64,000 nucleotides of DNA from Mycobacterium heckeshornense (GCF_016592155.1 NZ_AP024237.1:868001-932000); one strand, 5' to 3'. Shown: positions 51,270-60,251, numbered from the stretch's first letter. A program made the numbers and translations. The notes: a model not told the origin generated them from the sequence alone.

Positions 51270-52268
51270 ATGCTTTTAGAATTCGATGCCGACCAGCGAC
51301 TGTGGCAGGACACGGTGCGCGATGTCGTGACCAAACAATGCCCACCGTCGCTGGTGCGCAGCGTCGCCGAGGACGACGTCGACCCGACGCCGCTGTGGAA
51401 ATCCTATGTGGACCTCGGCTGGACCGAGCTGAACGAGCCGACCAGTGCGGTGGAGTTGGCTATCGTGCTCGAAGAGTTGGGTCGCGCCACCGATCCCACG
51501 CCGTTTTTGGCCACGATGACCCAGTTCGCTCCGTTGGCCGGCGGGCGCTACGACCCGCACGAGTCGGGCACCGCGGTGTATGACGGGGTGTCCGCGCGTC
51601 GGGACGGCGAGGGATGGGTGCTGGAGGGCACGGCCCGCTACGTCCTCGATGGTGACCGGGTTGACCGGTTGGCGGTGGTGACCGACGCCGGGGTCTTCAT
51701 CGTCAATGCCGGTGAGGTCTCTGCCCGCCGCAGCTCGGTGTTCGACCCTGTATTGCATGTCGCCGAGGTGTCGTTCGCCCGAGTGCAGGTGTCCGACAGC
51801 ACTCGGGTCAGTGTCGACGTCGAGCGCGCCCGCCACGTCGCGCTGACCGGGATGGCAATGACGATGGTCGGCGCCTGCCAGCGCATCCTCGACCTCGTCC
51901 TCGACCATGTCCGCAGCCGCCACCAGTTCGGGGTGCCGATCGGGTCCTTCCAAGCCGTGCAGCACAAGGCCGCCGACATGCATGTCGCGATCGAGCGAGC
52001 ACGGGCGTTGGGATACTTTGCGGCACTGACTATTTCGGCTGACGACCCGCGACGGCGGTTAGCGGCCGCGATGGCGAAGGCCTCGGCCGGGGAGTGCCAG
52101 GCGCTGGTGTTTCGCCACGGGCTGCAGCTTTTCGGCGCGATGGGATTCACATGGGAGAACGACCTTCAGTTCGCACTCAAGCGAGCCAAAGCCGGCGAAC
52201 TCATGCTGGGGGGTGCTGCCGAGCATCGGGCGATGATCGCGGAGGAATACCGTGCAGCTGACTTTTGA
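51270..52268 (+). CDS. Acyl-CoA dehydrogenase-like subunit (shorter form)
   Basis: A 332-residue acyl-CoA dehydrogenase, about 50 residues short of the usual length. The SEPxxGSD loop is missing, while the C-terminal domain (QFGVPIGSFQAVQHKAADM and LQLFGAMGFTWENDLQFALKRA) is kept. It overlaps the full-length FadE at 52252 by 17 bases, so the two are cotranslated and probably form a heteromeric dehydrogenase like ChsE1-ChsE2. The GAGAAT palindrome at 51216 is in its promoter. Confidence 0.88.
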   Translation: MLLEFDADQRLWQDTVRDVVTKQCPPSLVRSVAEDDVDPTPLWKSYVDLGWTELNEPTSAVELAIVLEELGRATDPTPFLATMTQFAPLAGGRYDPHESGTAVYDGVSARRDGEGWVLEGTARYVLDGDRVDRLAVVTDAGVFIVNAGEVSARRSSVFDPVLHVAEVSFARVQVSDSTRVSVDVERARHVALTGMAMTMVGACQRILDLVLDHVRSRHQFGVPIGSFQAVQHKAADMHVAIERARALGYFAALTISADDPRRRLAAAMAKASAGECQALVFRHGLQLFGAMGFTWENDLQFALKRAKAGELMLGGAAEHRAMIAEEYRAADF

Positions 52269-53427
52269 CGCCGACGTCGAGGCCTTTCGCGCCGAGTTTG
52301 TAGCATTCCTCGACGAGCATTTGCCCGACGCGGCTGAGACCCTGGAACGGCCGCGCTCGGTGTCGCACATGCCGGCGTGGGCGCGGCGTTGGCAGCGGTT
52401 GCTGTTCGACAACGGCTGGCTGCTGCCCGGGCAACCACCGGAGTTCGGGGGGCGCAACGCCACCGTGTTGCAGCAGTTTGTGCACCTCGAGGAGTTGTGC
52501 CGACGCCGGATCTATCACAGCTTCAACCCGCAAGGCGTGAATATCGTTGCGGCGTCGCTGTTGTCGTTCGGAACCGAGGAACAGAAGCGCCGCTGGGCGG
52601 TCCCGATTCTGCGGGCCGAGATCACCGCGTCGCTGGGGATGAGCGAGCCGAGTGCCGGCTCGGATTTGGCTTCGCTGCGCACCCGGGCGGTGCGCGACGG
52701 GGATCATTTCGTGGTCAATGGGCAGAAAGTGTGGACGTCCGGAGCCCATGACGCCGACGTATTGCTGACTTTTGTGCGGACCGATCCGAATGTACCTAAG
52801 CACAAAGGGATTAGCGCGTTACTGATTCCGACCGAAACACCGGGCGTGGTGCGTCGGCCCTTCCCGTCGATCTGTAGTCGCGACGACCTGGACTTCAACG
52901 AGGTGTTCTTCACCGATGTCCGGGTCCCGGCAGAGAACCTTGTCGGGGAGGAAAACCAGGGCTGGCGGGTCGCCAATGGATCCTTGGGCCATGAACGCAC
53001 GATGATGTGGCTGGGTTTCGCCGACCGGTTGCACAACCTCATCAGCGATTTCCACCCCGCCACGGCCCTCGACCGCGACCACTACGCCACGTTGGTCATG
53101 GACCACCATGCGTTACGGCTGCTCGGTTCGGTGGCGCTGGCTCGTGCAGCCCGCGGCGACGAGGACGTTCCCGCGCTGTCGGTGCTCAAGCTGCTTGGCT
53201 CCGAAGCTGAACGAAGCGCCTGCGAACACGCCCTGGCAGCCGCCGGCTCCGACGGGCTCATCCACCCGGCGCTGACGGGCCCCTACGCCCCGATGAACCT
53301 GGATCACTATTTCGCCAGCTGGTTCGAGCGCTACGCGCGCAGTTTCTCAGGCACCATCGCCGGCGGCACGTCGGAGATTCACCGCAACATCATCGCCCAG
53401 CGAGTGCTCGGTTTGCCGCACCGATGA
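52252..53427 (+). CDS. Acyl-CoA dehydrogenase (FadE family)
   Basis: A 391-residue acyl-CoA dehydrogenase, very similar to the gene at 20927 over its whole length (both begin MQLTFDA and end in an SEI/RNIIA motif). SLGMSEPSAGSDLASL and SFSGTIAGGTSEIHRNIIAQRVL are visible. The GTG overlaps the short subunit gene. It provides the full flavin site for the pair. Confidence 0.93.
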   Translation: MQLTFDADVEAFRAEFVAFLDEHLPDAAETLERPRSVSHMPAWARRWQRLLFDNGWLLPGQPPEFGGRNATVLQQFVHLEELCRRRIYHSFNPQGVNIVAASLLSFGTEEQKRRWAVPILRAEITASLGMSEPSAGSDLASLRTRAVRDGDHFVVNGQKVWTSGAHDADVLLTFVRTDPNVPKHKGISALLIPTETPGVVRRPFPSICSRDDLDFNEVFFTDVRVPAENLVGEENQGWRVANGSLGHERTMMWLGFADRLHNLISDFHPATALDRDHYATLVMDHHALRLLGSVALARAARGDEDVPALSVLKLLGSEAERSACEHALAAAGSDGLIHPALTGPYAPMNLDHYFASWFERYARSFSGTIAGGTSEIHRNIIAQRVLGLPHR

Positions 53428-53439
53428 GGGCGAGCGGGG

Positions 53440-53889
53440 CTAATAGCGCACCAGCGTAAACGGATACGTCTCCGTTCCGCCCGGCCCACCGCCGCAACTC
53501 GACGAGTAGGTCGTCACCAACGTGCCCGACAGTGTGGCCGGATCCCATGTGTAGGTGTCATGCGAGGGAAGGAAGTAGACGACGCAGCGCACGCCGTCGG
53601 GAATGTCGACGGTGAACGTGTACTGGCCGTTCGCCAGATGCGCGTTTCCGTCGTAGGGCGCCGCCTGCCCGTTGGGCCTGGGAATGGCCTGGATGGTGAC
53701 ACAGTCATCGGCAGGTGGATTGCACGGCCGGACTGCCCAAAGCCAGGTGTGTCCCGGGAAATCGCGCGCGATCTGCAACTGGTAGTTGCCGATCTGCATG
53801 CCGGCGTGGCTTACCGGAGCGCATACCACCGCAGCCGCCACCGGCACGGCGGCCACTGCAAGCGCTTTCAGCGGGTGCCGTCGATTCAT
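53440..53889 (-). CDS. Secreted protein of unknown function
   Basis: A 149-residue exported protein. The N-terminus (RRHPLKALAVAAVPVAAAV, then VCAPVSHAG) is a Sec signal peptide with a likely cleavage after SHA. The mature part is about 120 residues, beta-rich, with four cysteines. Proteins of this type are found across mycobacteria; role unknown. It is convergent with the FadE gene at 52252, 12 bases apart. Confidence 0.78.
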   Translation of the reverse strand: MNRRHPLKALAVAAVPVAAAVVCAPVSHAGMQIGNYQLQIARDFPGHTWLWAVRPCNPPADDCVTIQAIPRPNGQAAPYDGNAHLANGQYTFTVDIPDGVRCVVYFLPSHDTYTWDPATLSGTLVTTYSSSCGGGPGGTETYPFTLVRY

Positions 53890-53901
53890 CTGCTCAGTAT
53901 G

Positions 53902-55275
53902 TCAGTCGATGACAGCGGGTTCCTTGTATTCGGTAATCGGCCTGGCCAGCCCCTGCTCGTCGCAGATCCGCTGCAGTTTTTCCAGCGTCTCGTCCAGGCC
54001 GGCACCGATCCGGGGACCCCGCGTGAAGGTGGCCGGCAGGTGCCGCATGCCCTGGATGACGCCGATAGTGTCGTAGTGCACCGTGCCCGCCGGATCGCAC
54101 CGGTAGTCAGGCATGCGATCGAGCACCGCGGTGAGCATCGACTTGAACACCACACGTGCGACGTTGGATCCGGCGCAGCGGTGGACGCCTAGTCCGAAGC
54201 TGAAGTGCCGATTACCCTTGCGGTCCAGGATGACCTGATTCGGGTCGGCGAACACCGAGGGGTCGCGGTTGGCCATCGCCCACGAGATCCACAGGCGTTC
54301 GCCCTCTTTGAACCGGGTGCCGAAGAATTCACAATCCTGGGAGAACGTCCGGCCATCACCGGGAGCGGGGGTGAAGTAGCGCAGGAACTCCTCGGTCGCC
54401 GGGTCCAGCAAGGTGTCGCGCTCACGGCTGAGCAGCTGGCGTTGATCGGGGTGTTGTGAAAGCCATTCCAGCGAGTGTGCGGTCAGAGCCGTCGTGGTGT
54501 CGAACCCGCCGCCGATGATCAGGCCGAGCATTCCGAACAGCTCCAGATCGGGTGCGGGTTCGCCGTCGATTCGCAGCTGGATGAGAGCGTTGATCATGCC
54601 GGGGCGCGGGTTCTCACGGATCTCAACGAGATTGCTGAACAGGTCGACGCCCATCTGCCGATGCTGCTCAGCCACCCGCTCGGCTTCGGGTGAGTGTTCC
54701 GGGGTGTATACGGCGGCGTGCACTGGCTCGCTGTACATCTTCCATTTATGGAGCGGAATGCCCAGCATCGCGAGGGTGAGCACGGCCGGCACCACGTTGG
54801 CGAGGTCGTCGACGAAGTCGATGCGGCCTTCTTCGATCTTGTCGTCCAGACACGCTCGCACCACGTCATCGATGAAAGGCACCCATCGCTTTACGGCGGC
54901 AGGAGACAGGTACGGATTCAGCACGTTTCGGTAAATACGGTGCTCAGGGTCATCCATTTCCAGCATCCCGCCCCTGATGCCGCTGGCGCGTCGCGCGGGG
55001 GGAATGCTGATGCCCTGGTAGGCCGGTCGTTCACCGGTAAGGTCGTGATCGTTTGAGACGAATGGGCAGCGGGCGAGCTCGAACACCTCCCGGTTACCGG
55101 CCGCCACCCAGTGGCCGCCGTATGTGTCGGTCCAAGCGATCGGACACTTGGCGAGCATTTCCTCGGTGATCGCCTCGAACTGGTCGCGGTACTCGGGCGT
55201 ATGACGGTCGAAGTGGTAGCGGGGTTGCCTGCGCTGGTGGTCAGCATCTGCGACGGCCCTGTCTTCTACAGTCAC
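53902..55275 (-). CDS. Cytochrome P450
   Basis: A 457-residue P450 from GTG 55275, which has GGGAGA upstream and overlaps the ferredoxin stop; the longer open frame covers the ferredoxin gene out of register. I-helix GGGFDTTTALTAH in place of the common AGxET, EXXR in TEEFLRY, haem loop FGLGVHRCAG with Cys367. The longer C-terminus ends in EYKEPAVID. Ferredoxin at 55272 is its probable donor. Confidence 0.92.
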   Translation of the reverse strand: MTVEDRAVADADHQRRQPRYHFDRHTPEYRDQFEAITEEMLAKCPIAWTDTYGGHWVAAGNREVFELARCPFVSNDHDLTGERPAYQGISIPPARRASGIRGGMLEMDDPEHRIYRNVLNPYLSPAAVKRWVPFIDDVVRACLDDKIEEGRIDFVDDLANVVPAVLTLAMLGIPLHKWKMYSEPVHAAVYTPEHSPEAERVAEQHRQMGVDLFSNLVEIRENPRPGMINALIQLRIDGEPAPDLELFGMLGLIIGGGFDTTTALTAHSLEWLSQHPDQRQLLSRERDTLLDPATEEFLRYFTPAPGDGRTFSQDCEFFGTRFKEGERLWISWAMANRDPSVFADPNQVILDRKGNRHFSFGLGVHRCAGSNVARVVFKSMLTAVLDRMPDYRCDPAGTVHYDTIGVIQGMRHLPATFTRGPRIGAGLDETLEKLQRICDEQGLARPITEYKEPAVID

Positions 55276-55517
55276 GACGTCGTCTCCCTTGGCTTTTCGA
55301 ATTCCGCTTTGCGGTCGCAAGAATCCGCATCGATGAAGATCGCGCACTCTGGGCAAGATTGGGCGGCTTCCCGAACTTTGTCTTCCAGGTCGCGCGGGAC
55401 TTCGTCGAAGACCGCCGACGAATGGCCGTCGATGTCGTCGAGCTCGAATGCCTCCGGAGCGATCATCGAACACAACGTATGTCCCTGGCACCGCTCGGGA
55501 TCGACCCAAACCTTCAT
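55272..55517 (-). CDS. Small P450-type ferredoxin
   Basis: An 81-residue ferredoxin: Cys10, Cys16 and Cys55-Pro, with His13 at the variable position and a longer C-terminal tail. TAAGGAGA precedes the ATG, which I prefer to the upstream start codons. It overlaps the P450 start by four bases and is in an operon with the SDR at 55528. Confidence 0.92.
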   Translation of the reverse strand: MKVWVDPERCQGHTLCSMIAPEAFELDDIDGHSSAVFDEVPRDLEDKVREAAQSCPECAIFIDADSCDRKAEFEKPRETTS

Positions 55518-55527
55518 AACCTTCTCC

Positions 55528-56388
55528 TTAGATGTGGTAGTCGTACCACTTGAGATAGCCGCCGGCGTCGACACGCAACTGCATCCCGGTCACGTACCGG
55601 GATTCGTCGGAGGCCAGCCACAAAACCGCATTGCTGATGTCCTCGGGTTCGACGTACGGAATCTTCATCGCCTGCTGAACACCGAACACCGGCTCGGCGT
55701 CCGCGCGGGTCGGCTGCTGCAGGTCGGGCCGGAAGGCGCGGTACATCGGCTCGCTCTGCAGCATCGGGGTATTGGTATTCGTCGGGTGAATGACATTGGC
55801 GCGGATGCCTCGTGGTGCGAGTTCGGCGGCCAGCACGTGGACGTACTCCGCGATCAGCCGCTTGGAATACAGGTACGCCATGCCACCCGGATCGGCGCCG
55901 GGATTGTCTTTCTTGGCGACGTCCATAAGCGCAGCGGTGGAAGCAGTGGCGATGATCGAGGCACCCACGCTCAGATGCGGCAGCGACACCTGGATGGCGT
56001 TAATAGTGCCGATCAGGTTGGTGTTCCACACGTCGCACCAGGCCTGCAGCTGCGGCTGGCCCTGCATGCCGGCCACACCGGCCTGGGCCACCACGATGTC
56101 GAGCCTGCCGAATTCAGCCAGGCCGTTGTCCAGGGCGGCGCCCAGTTGTGCGGCCTCGCGCACATCGGCCTGGGCGGTGAACACGCCTTGGCCGGTCTTT
56201 TCGACGAGTCGGGCGGTCTCGTCGAGGTCTTCCGGTGCTGCCAACGGGTAGCCAATGGACTCGATGTCATGGCAGATGTCCACGGCGATGATGTCGGCGC
56301 CCTCTTCCGCCAGCCGAACCGCGTGGCTGCGGCCTTGGCCGCGCGCGGCACCGGTCACGAATGCGACTTTTCCCTGAACCCGTCCCAC
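55528..56388 (-). CDS. Mycofactocin-coupled SDR family oxidoreductase
   Basis: A 286-residue SDR of the mycofactocin-coupled family: GRVQGKVAFVTGAARGQG, then RSHAVRLAEEGADIIAVD at the N-terminus and SRYVTGMQLRVDAG at the C-terminus. Catalytic Tyr-Lys in YLYSKRLIA. GTG 56388 is chosen because the earlier part of the open frame only shadows the SDR at 56421; GAAGGAA lies upstream. It shares an operon with P450 and ferredoxin, so it probably oxidises the P450 product. Confidence 0.88.
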   Translation of the reverse strand: MGRVQGKVAFVTGAARGQGRSHAVRLAEEGADIIAVDICHDIESIGYPLAAPEDLDETARLVEKTGQGVFTAQADVREAAQLGAALDNGLAEFGRLDIVVAQAGVAGMQGQPQLQAWCDVWNTNLIGTINAIQVSLPHLSVGASIIATASTAALMDVAKKDNPGADPGGMAYLYSKRLIAEYVHVLAAELAPRGIRANVIHPTNTNTPMLQSEPMYRAFRPDLQQPTRADAEPVFGVQQAMKIPYVEPEDISNAVLWLASDESRYVTGMQLRVDAGGYLKWYDYHI

Positions 56389-56420
56389 AGGATTTCCTTC
56401 CAATTCATGACCCCGATGAG

Positions 56421-57134
56421 CTACGTGTTTCGGCCGCCGTTGACGCCCAGAATTTGTCCGGTGATATAGCCTGCTTCCTCCGACACCAGAAAGGCGCACG
56501 CCGCCGCGATGTCTTCCGGCTTGCCGATCCGGCGAACCGGGGTCGCGGCAATGTTTTTCTCGATGTCGCCGAGATGGCCTTGTTCCGCGGCTTTGCGCAG
56601 CATCGGGGTGTCGATGAAACCGGGCGGCACCGCGTTGACCGTTATGCCGCTGGGCCCGTATTCCAGCGCCAACGCCTTGGTGAGTCCGTTGACCGCCGAT
56701 TTGGCCGCCACATAGTGCGACATATAGGGAACCCCGGAATGGGTGCTGGACGACGAGATGTTGACGATTCGTCCCCAGCCGGCCCCCAGCATGTCGGGCA
56801 AGACCGCCTGAATAGTGTGAAAGACGCCGTTGAGGTTGACATCGATGATGCGCTGCCACTCCTCGAACGTGATGTGGGCGAACCGCCTGAACCCGTCGAG
56901 GCCCGCGGCGTTGACGAGAATCGTGACCGGCCCCAACTGGTCGCGGATCGCCGACAGCGCGGCATCGACCTGGGAACGGTCGGTGACGTCGGCGGCAAAG
57001 GCAAAGTCAGTCCCTGCCGGTTTGAGGTCGATGGTGGCCACCCGGTGCCCGTCTTTCCGCAGCCGCTCGGCGACGGCCAAGCCGATGCCCGATCCGCCAC
57101 CCGTGACGACGGCGGTCCTCACGTCGCGGTCCAA
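56421..57134 (-). CDS. Short-chain dehydrogenase/reductase (FabG-like)
   Basis: A 237-residue SDR: TGGGSGIG near residues 11-18, NAAGLDG, catalytic YVAAKSAVNG, C-terminal GYITGQILGVNGG. The start is a TTG at 57134; GTG 57122 is an alternative and neither has a good ribosome site. It is the first gene of the leftward unit with the mycofactocin-SDR, ferredoxin and P450. Site 8 (57183-57197) lies 49 bases upstream. Confidence 0.82.
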   Translation of the reverse strand: MDRDVRTAVVTGGGSGIGLAVAERLRKDGHRVATIDLKPAGTDFAFAADVTDRSQVDAALSAIRDQLGPVTILVNAAGLDGFRRFAHITFEEWQRIIDVNLNGVFHTIQAVLPDMLGAGWGRIVNISSSSTHSGVPYMSHYVAAKSAVNGLTKALALEYGPSGITVNAVPPGFIDTPMLRKAAEQGHLGDIEKNIAATPVRRIGKPEDIAAACAFLVSEEAGYITGQILGVNGGRNT

Positions 57135-57182
57135 AACGCGGGCGCTAACTTTTCAGTCATCAAGAACATCCCTTCCGAATAT

Positions 57183-57197
57183 GAGAACGGTACTCTC
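57183..57197. promoter_or_regulatory. GAGAAT-type palindrome, site 8 (divergent)
   Basis: GAGAACGGTACTCTC keeps GAGAA and TCTC at the standard spacing, with inner mismatches. It lies in the gap between the divergent SDR and aldehyde dehydrogenase genes. Confidence 0.5.
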
Positions 57198-57348
57198 GCA
57201 TTGGACGTTCGTGCAAGATTCTGAACTACCGGTCTTGAAATGCGCGAATGCTTGCATACAGGTAACGACTCGAGGCGGGCAAGCACTGCTTAACGAGTTA
57301 GTTTGACGCTTGAGTTCTCGCAGTCCGAATGTAAGATTCGCCGAGGAT

Positions 57349-57363
57349 GAGAATCAAATTATC
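57349..57363. promoter_or_regulatory. GAGAAT-type palindrome, site 9 (aldehyde dehydrogenase promoter)
   Basis: GAGAATCAAATTATC has a perfect left arm and one mismatch in the right (ATTATC for ATTCTC). It ends 20 bases before the ATG at 57384. Confidence 0.55.
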
Positions 57364-57383
57364 CACATGTCTAGGAGGCCGGA

Positions 57384-58922
57384 ATGCCATCGCAGGACTC
57401 GTCAGTGACCGTCGCGGCAGATGGCGGGTCCGCGGGCGTCTTGCCGGAGTCTCACACCGCGGGTGAGCGGCCGACCGGCCGGCGGCTGCTGATCGACGGT
57501 CGGCTTGTCACGGCCGGCCGGACGTTCCCGTCGGTCAATCCGGCGACGGGTGAAGTCCTCGGCTACGCCCCCGACGCCGGGGTCGATGACGCGCACGCCG
57601 CGATTGCGGCCGCGCGACGCGCATTCGACACCACCGGCTGGCCCACCGACTTCGAATTCCGGATCCATTGTCTCGACCAGCTCCACCGCGCACTGGTCGA
57701 TCATGCCGAGGAATTGCGCGAGCTGACCATCGCCGAAGTCGGCGCGACTCGCGCATTGACCCACGGGCCTCAGCTCGACGAACCGATCGGGATCGTCCGC
57801 TACTACGCCGACCTTTTGCGCACCTACCCCATGAGCGAGGACCTCGGGGAAATCGAGTCGCGCGGCCTGCGCCATCACCGTTGGGTCGAAAAGGAAGCCG
57901 CCGGGGTGGTCGGGGCCATCATCGCCTACAACTATCCCAATCAACTTGCGCTGGCCAAGCTGTCTCCGGCGTTGGCCGCCGGATGCACGGTCGTCCTCAA
58001 GGGCGCACCGGACACGCCGCTGGTCACGTTGGCGCTCGGCGAGCTGATCGCCAACCACACCGATATCCCGGCTGGCGTGGTCAACGTGCTCAGTTCGTCG
58101 GATCAGGCGGTCGGCGCCGCGCTGACCACCAGCCCCGACGTCGACGTCATCACCTTCACCGGGTCGACCGCCACCGGCCGCAGGATCATGGCTGCGGCCA
58201 GCGAAACCGTTAAACGGGTCTTCCTGGAGCTCGGCGGCAAGTCGGCGGTGATCATGCTCGACGACGCCGATTTCGCGACCGCGAGCATGTTCGCGGCCTT
58301 CAGCATGTGCAGCCATGCCGGCCAGGGATGCGCGCTGACATCGCGGCTGCTGGTGCCCAGGACGCACCACGACCAGATCGTCGAGTTGATTGCGCAGAAC
58401 TTCGCCAAGGTGCGACACGGCGACCCGGCTGATCCGAATACCTACATGGGTCCGTTGATCAGCGAGCGTCAACGCGACAAGGTCGACGGCATGGTCCGGC
58501 GGGCAATCGCCGACGGGGCCAGTCTGGTGACCGGTGGCAAGAGGATCGACCCGGGGTTCTTCTATGCGCCCACCCTGCTGACCAACGTCGATCCGGACAG
58601 CGAGGTCGCCCAAGAGGAGATTTTCGGGCCGGTTCTCGTGGTCATCCCCTTCGACGATGACGACGACGCCGTGCGGATCGCCAACAACTCGATCTATGGC
58701 CTGTCGGGCTCGGTGTTCGGCAGCCAGGACCGGGCGCTGGCGGTCGCGCGCCGGATCCGGACCGGCACGCTTTCCATCAATGGGGGTAACTACTTCGCGC
58801 CGGACGCGCCCTTCGGGGGTTACAAACAGTCCGGTGTGGGTCGAGAAATGGGGGTGGCCGGACTCGAGGAGTTCCTGGAGCGCAAGACACTCGCTATGCC
58901 GGCTAGCGGGGTGGTCGGATGA
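57384..58922 (+). CDS. Aldehyde dehydrogenase family protein
   Basis: A 512-residue NAD(P)-dependent aldehyde dehydrogenase. YNYPNQLALAKL and FTGSTATGRR are the cofactor side, LELGGKSAVIML holds the catalytic Glu, and GQGCALTSRL the catalytic Cys. An extra 35 N-terminal residues are low in complexity. GGAGG before the ATG. It overlaps the CoA-transferase at 58919 by four bases; together they would turn an aldehyde to an acid and then to its CoA ester. Confidence 0.93.
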   Translation: MPSQDSSVTVAADGGSAGVLPESHTAGERPTGRRLLIDGRLVTAGRTFPSVNPATGEVLGYAPDAGVDDAHAAIAAARRAFDTTGWPTDFEFRIHCLDQLHRALVDHAEELRELTIAEVGATRALTHGPQLDEPIGIVRYYADLLRTYPMSEDLGEIESRGLRHHRWVEKEAAGVVGAIIAYNYPNQLALAKLSPALAAGCTVVLKGAPDTPLVTLALGELIANHTDIPAGVVNVLSSSDQAVGAALTTSPDVDVITFTGSTATGRRIMAAASETVKRVFLELGGKSAVIMLDDADFATASMFAAFSMCSHAGQGCALTSRLLVPRTHHDQIVELIAQNFAKVRHGDPADPNTYMGPLISERQRDKVDGMVRRAIADGASLVTGGKRIDPGFFYAPTLLTNVDPDSEVAQEEIFGPVLVVIPFDDDDDAVRIANNSIYGLSGSVFGSQDRALAVARRIRTGTLSINGGNYFAPDAPFGGYKQSGVGREMGVAGLEEFLERKTLAMPASGVVG

Positions 58923-60127
58923 CCGCGCCACTTGACGGCATTCGCGTTCTCGAAGTCGCCATGTACGGGTTCGTCCCGTCCGCGGGTGCGGTGCTGGCCG
59001 AATGGGGCGCCGATGTGATCAAGGTCGAGCACGCGATAACCGGGGATCCCCAACGTGGGCTGCGCCAGACGGGCATGTTGCGGGTTGAGGGCGACCCCAA
59101 CCCGAACATCGAACATGCCAACCGCCGCAAGCGCAGCATCGGCCTGGACATGTCGGTGCCCGAGGGCCAGGAGGTGCTCTATGCACTGGCTCGGACGTCA
59201 GATGTGTTCTTGACCAGTTTCCTGCCGGGTCACCGCAAGAAGTTCGGAATCGACGTCGACGACATCCGCGCGGTCAACCCCAAGATCATCTACGCGCGCG
59301 GAAGCGCGTTCGGGCCGCGTGGTGCGGAGTCCGACAAGGGCGGCTACGACATGACCGCGTTCTGGTGCCGGGCCGGGACCGCCGCCACCATCACCCCGGT
59401 CGGCATGGAGGGCATGATCGGCCCGCCCGGTCCGGCCTACGGCGACACCATCTCCGGCACCAACCTCGCCGGCGGCATCGCCGCAGCGCTGCTGAAGCGG
59501 GAACGCACCGGCGAAGCGTCCGTTGTGGACGTCTCACTGCTCGGCAGCGGCTTGTGGTCGCTGGGACACACCGTGGCCTTGACCGTGCATCTGGGACAAC
59601 GGCTGGAAGCCCCGCCCCCCGGCGTGCACGGGGCACCCAACAATCCCTTGGTCGGCCTGTACACGACGGCGGACAACCGCTACATCTCGTTCGTGATGAT
59701 GCAGCCGACCAAATTCTGGGCAGACGTATGCCGCCACATCGACCGCCCGGAACTTGCCGACGATCCCCGCTTCGCCACCGACGAGCAGATCGCCGCCAAC
59801 ACCGCGGAGGCTGTGAAAATCCTGTCCGAAGCGATCGCGACTCGCAGTCTGGCCGAGTGGAGCGAACGCTTCGTGACACTGTCGGGCCCTTGGGCGCCGG
59901 TGCAGGACACGTTGCAGGCCGCCAACGATGCTCAGATACGAGCCAACGAATACATAGTGCGGGCCGGTCAACTCGAATTGGTGGCGAATCCAGTCCAGTT
60001 CGATGTCACCGCTCCCGAATCAGGTCCGGCCCCTGGTTTCGCCGCGCAGACCGACGAGATCTTACTCGAACTCGGATTCGACTGGGATCGCGTTATTGAG
60101 CTCAAGACCGCCGGGGCCGTCACCTAG
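58919..60127 (+). CDS. Class III (CaiB/BaiF) CoA-transferase
   Basis: A 402-residue CoA-transferase with the active-site aspartate in YGDTISGTNLAGG and the usual DVIKVEHAITGDPQ N-terminal region and RGSAFGPRG. It probably activates the carboxylate made by the aldehyde dehydrogenase. The next gene, 300 bases downstream, begins the Mce transporter operon in the same direction. Confidence 0.9.
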   Translation: MTAPLDGIRVLEVAMYGFVPSAGAVLAEWGADVIKVEHAITGDPQRGLRQTGMLRVEGDPNPNIEHANRRKRSIGLDMSVPEGQEVLYALARTSDVFLTSFLPGHRKKFGIDVDDIRAVNPKIIYARGSAFGPRGAESDKGGYDMTAFWCRAGTAATITPVGMEGMIGPPGPAYGDTISGTNLAGGIAAALLKRERTGEASVVDVSLLGSGLWSLGHTVALTVHLGQRLEAPPPGVHGAPNNPLVGLYTTADNRYISFVMMQPTKFWADVCRHIDRPELADDPRFATDEQIAANTAEAVKILSEAIATRSLAEWSERFVTLSGPWAPVQDTLQAANDAQIRANEYIVRAGQLELVANPVQFDVTAPESGPAPGFAAQTDEILLELGFDWDRVIELKTAGAVT

Positions 60128-60251
60128 AGCCGGGAGCCGTTCCATGCCGCGAAGTTTCGAGACTCTTGATCTTGGTTCTGCATTCGCCTCCAAAAGGGCG
60201 GGGCATGAGTCATAATCGCGAAACGCACGACCAAGGTGGGGGATCTGTCCG

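Noticed and set aside
55276..55509. N-terminal extension of the P450 at 53902
   Set aside because: The extra 78 residues cover the ferredoxin gene out of frame; a GTG with ribosome site at 55275 gives a normal P450 N-terminus.
57402..58931. A 509-codon antisense frame opposite the aldehyde dehydrogenase
   Set aside because: The sense strand has all catalytic motifs; the antisense product shows no recognisable domain.
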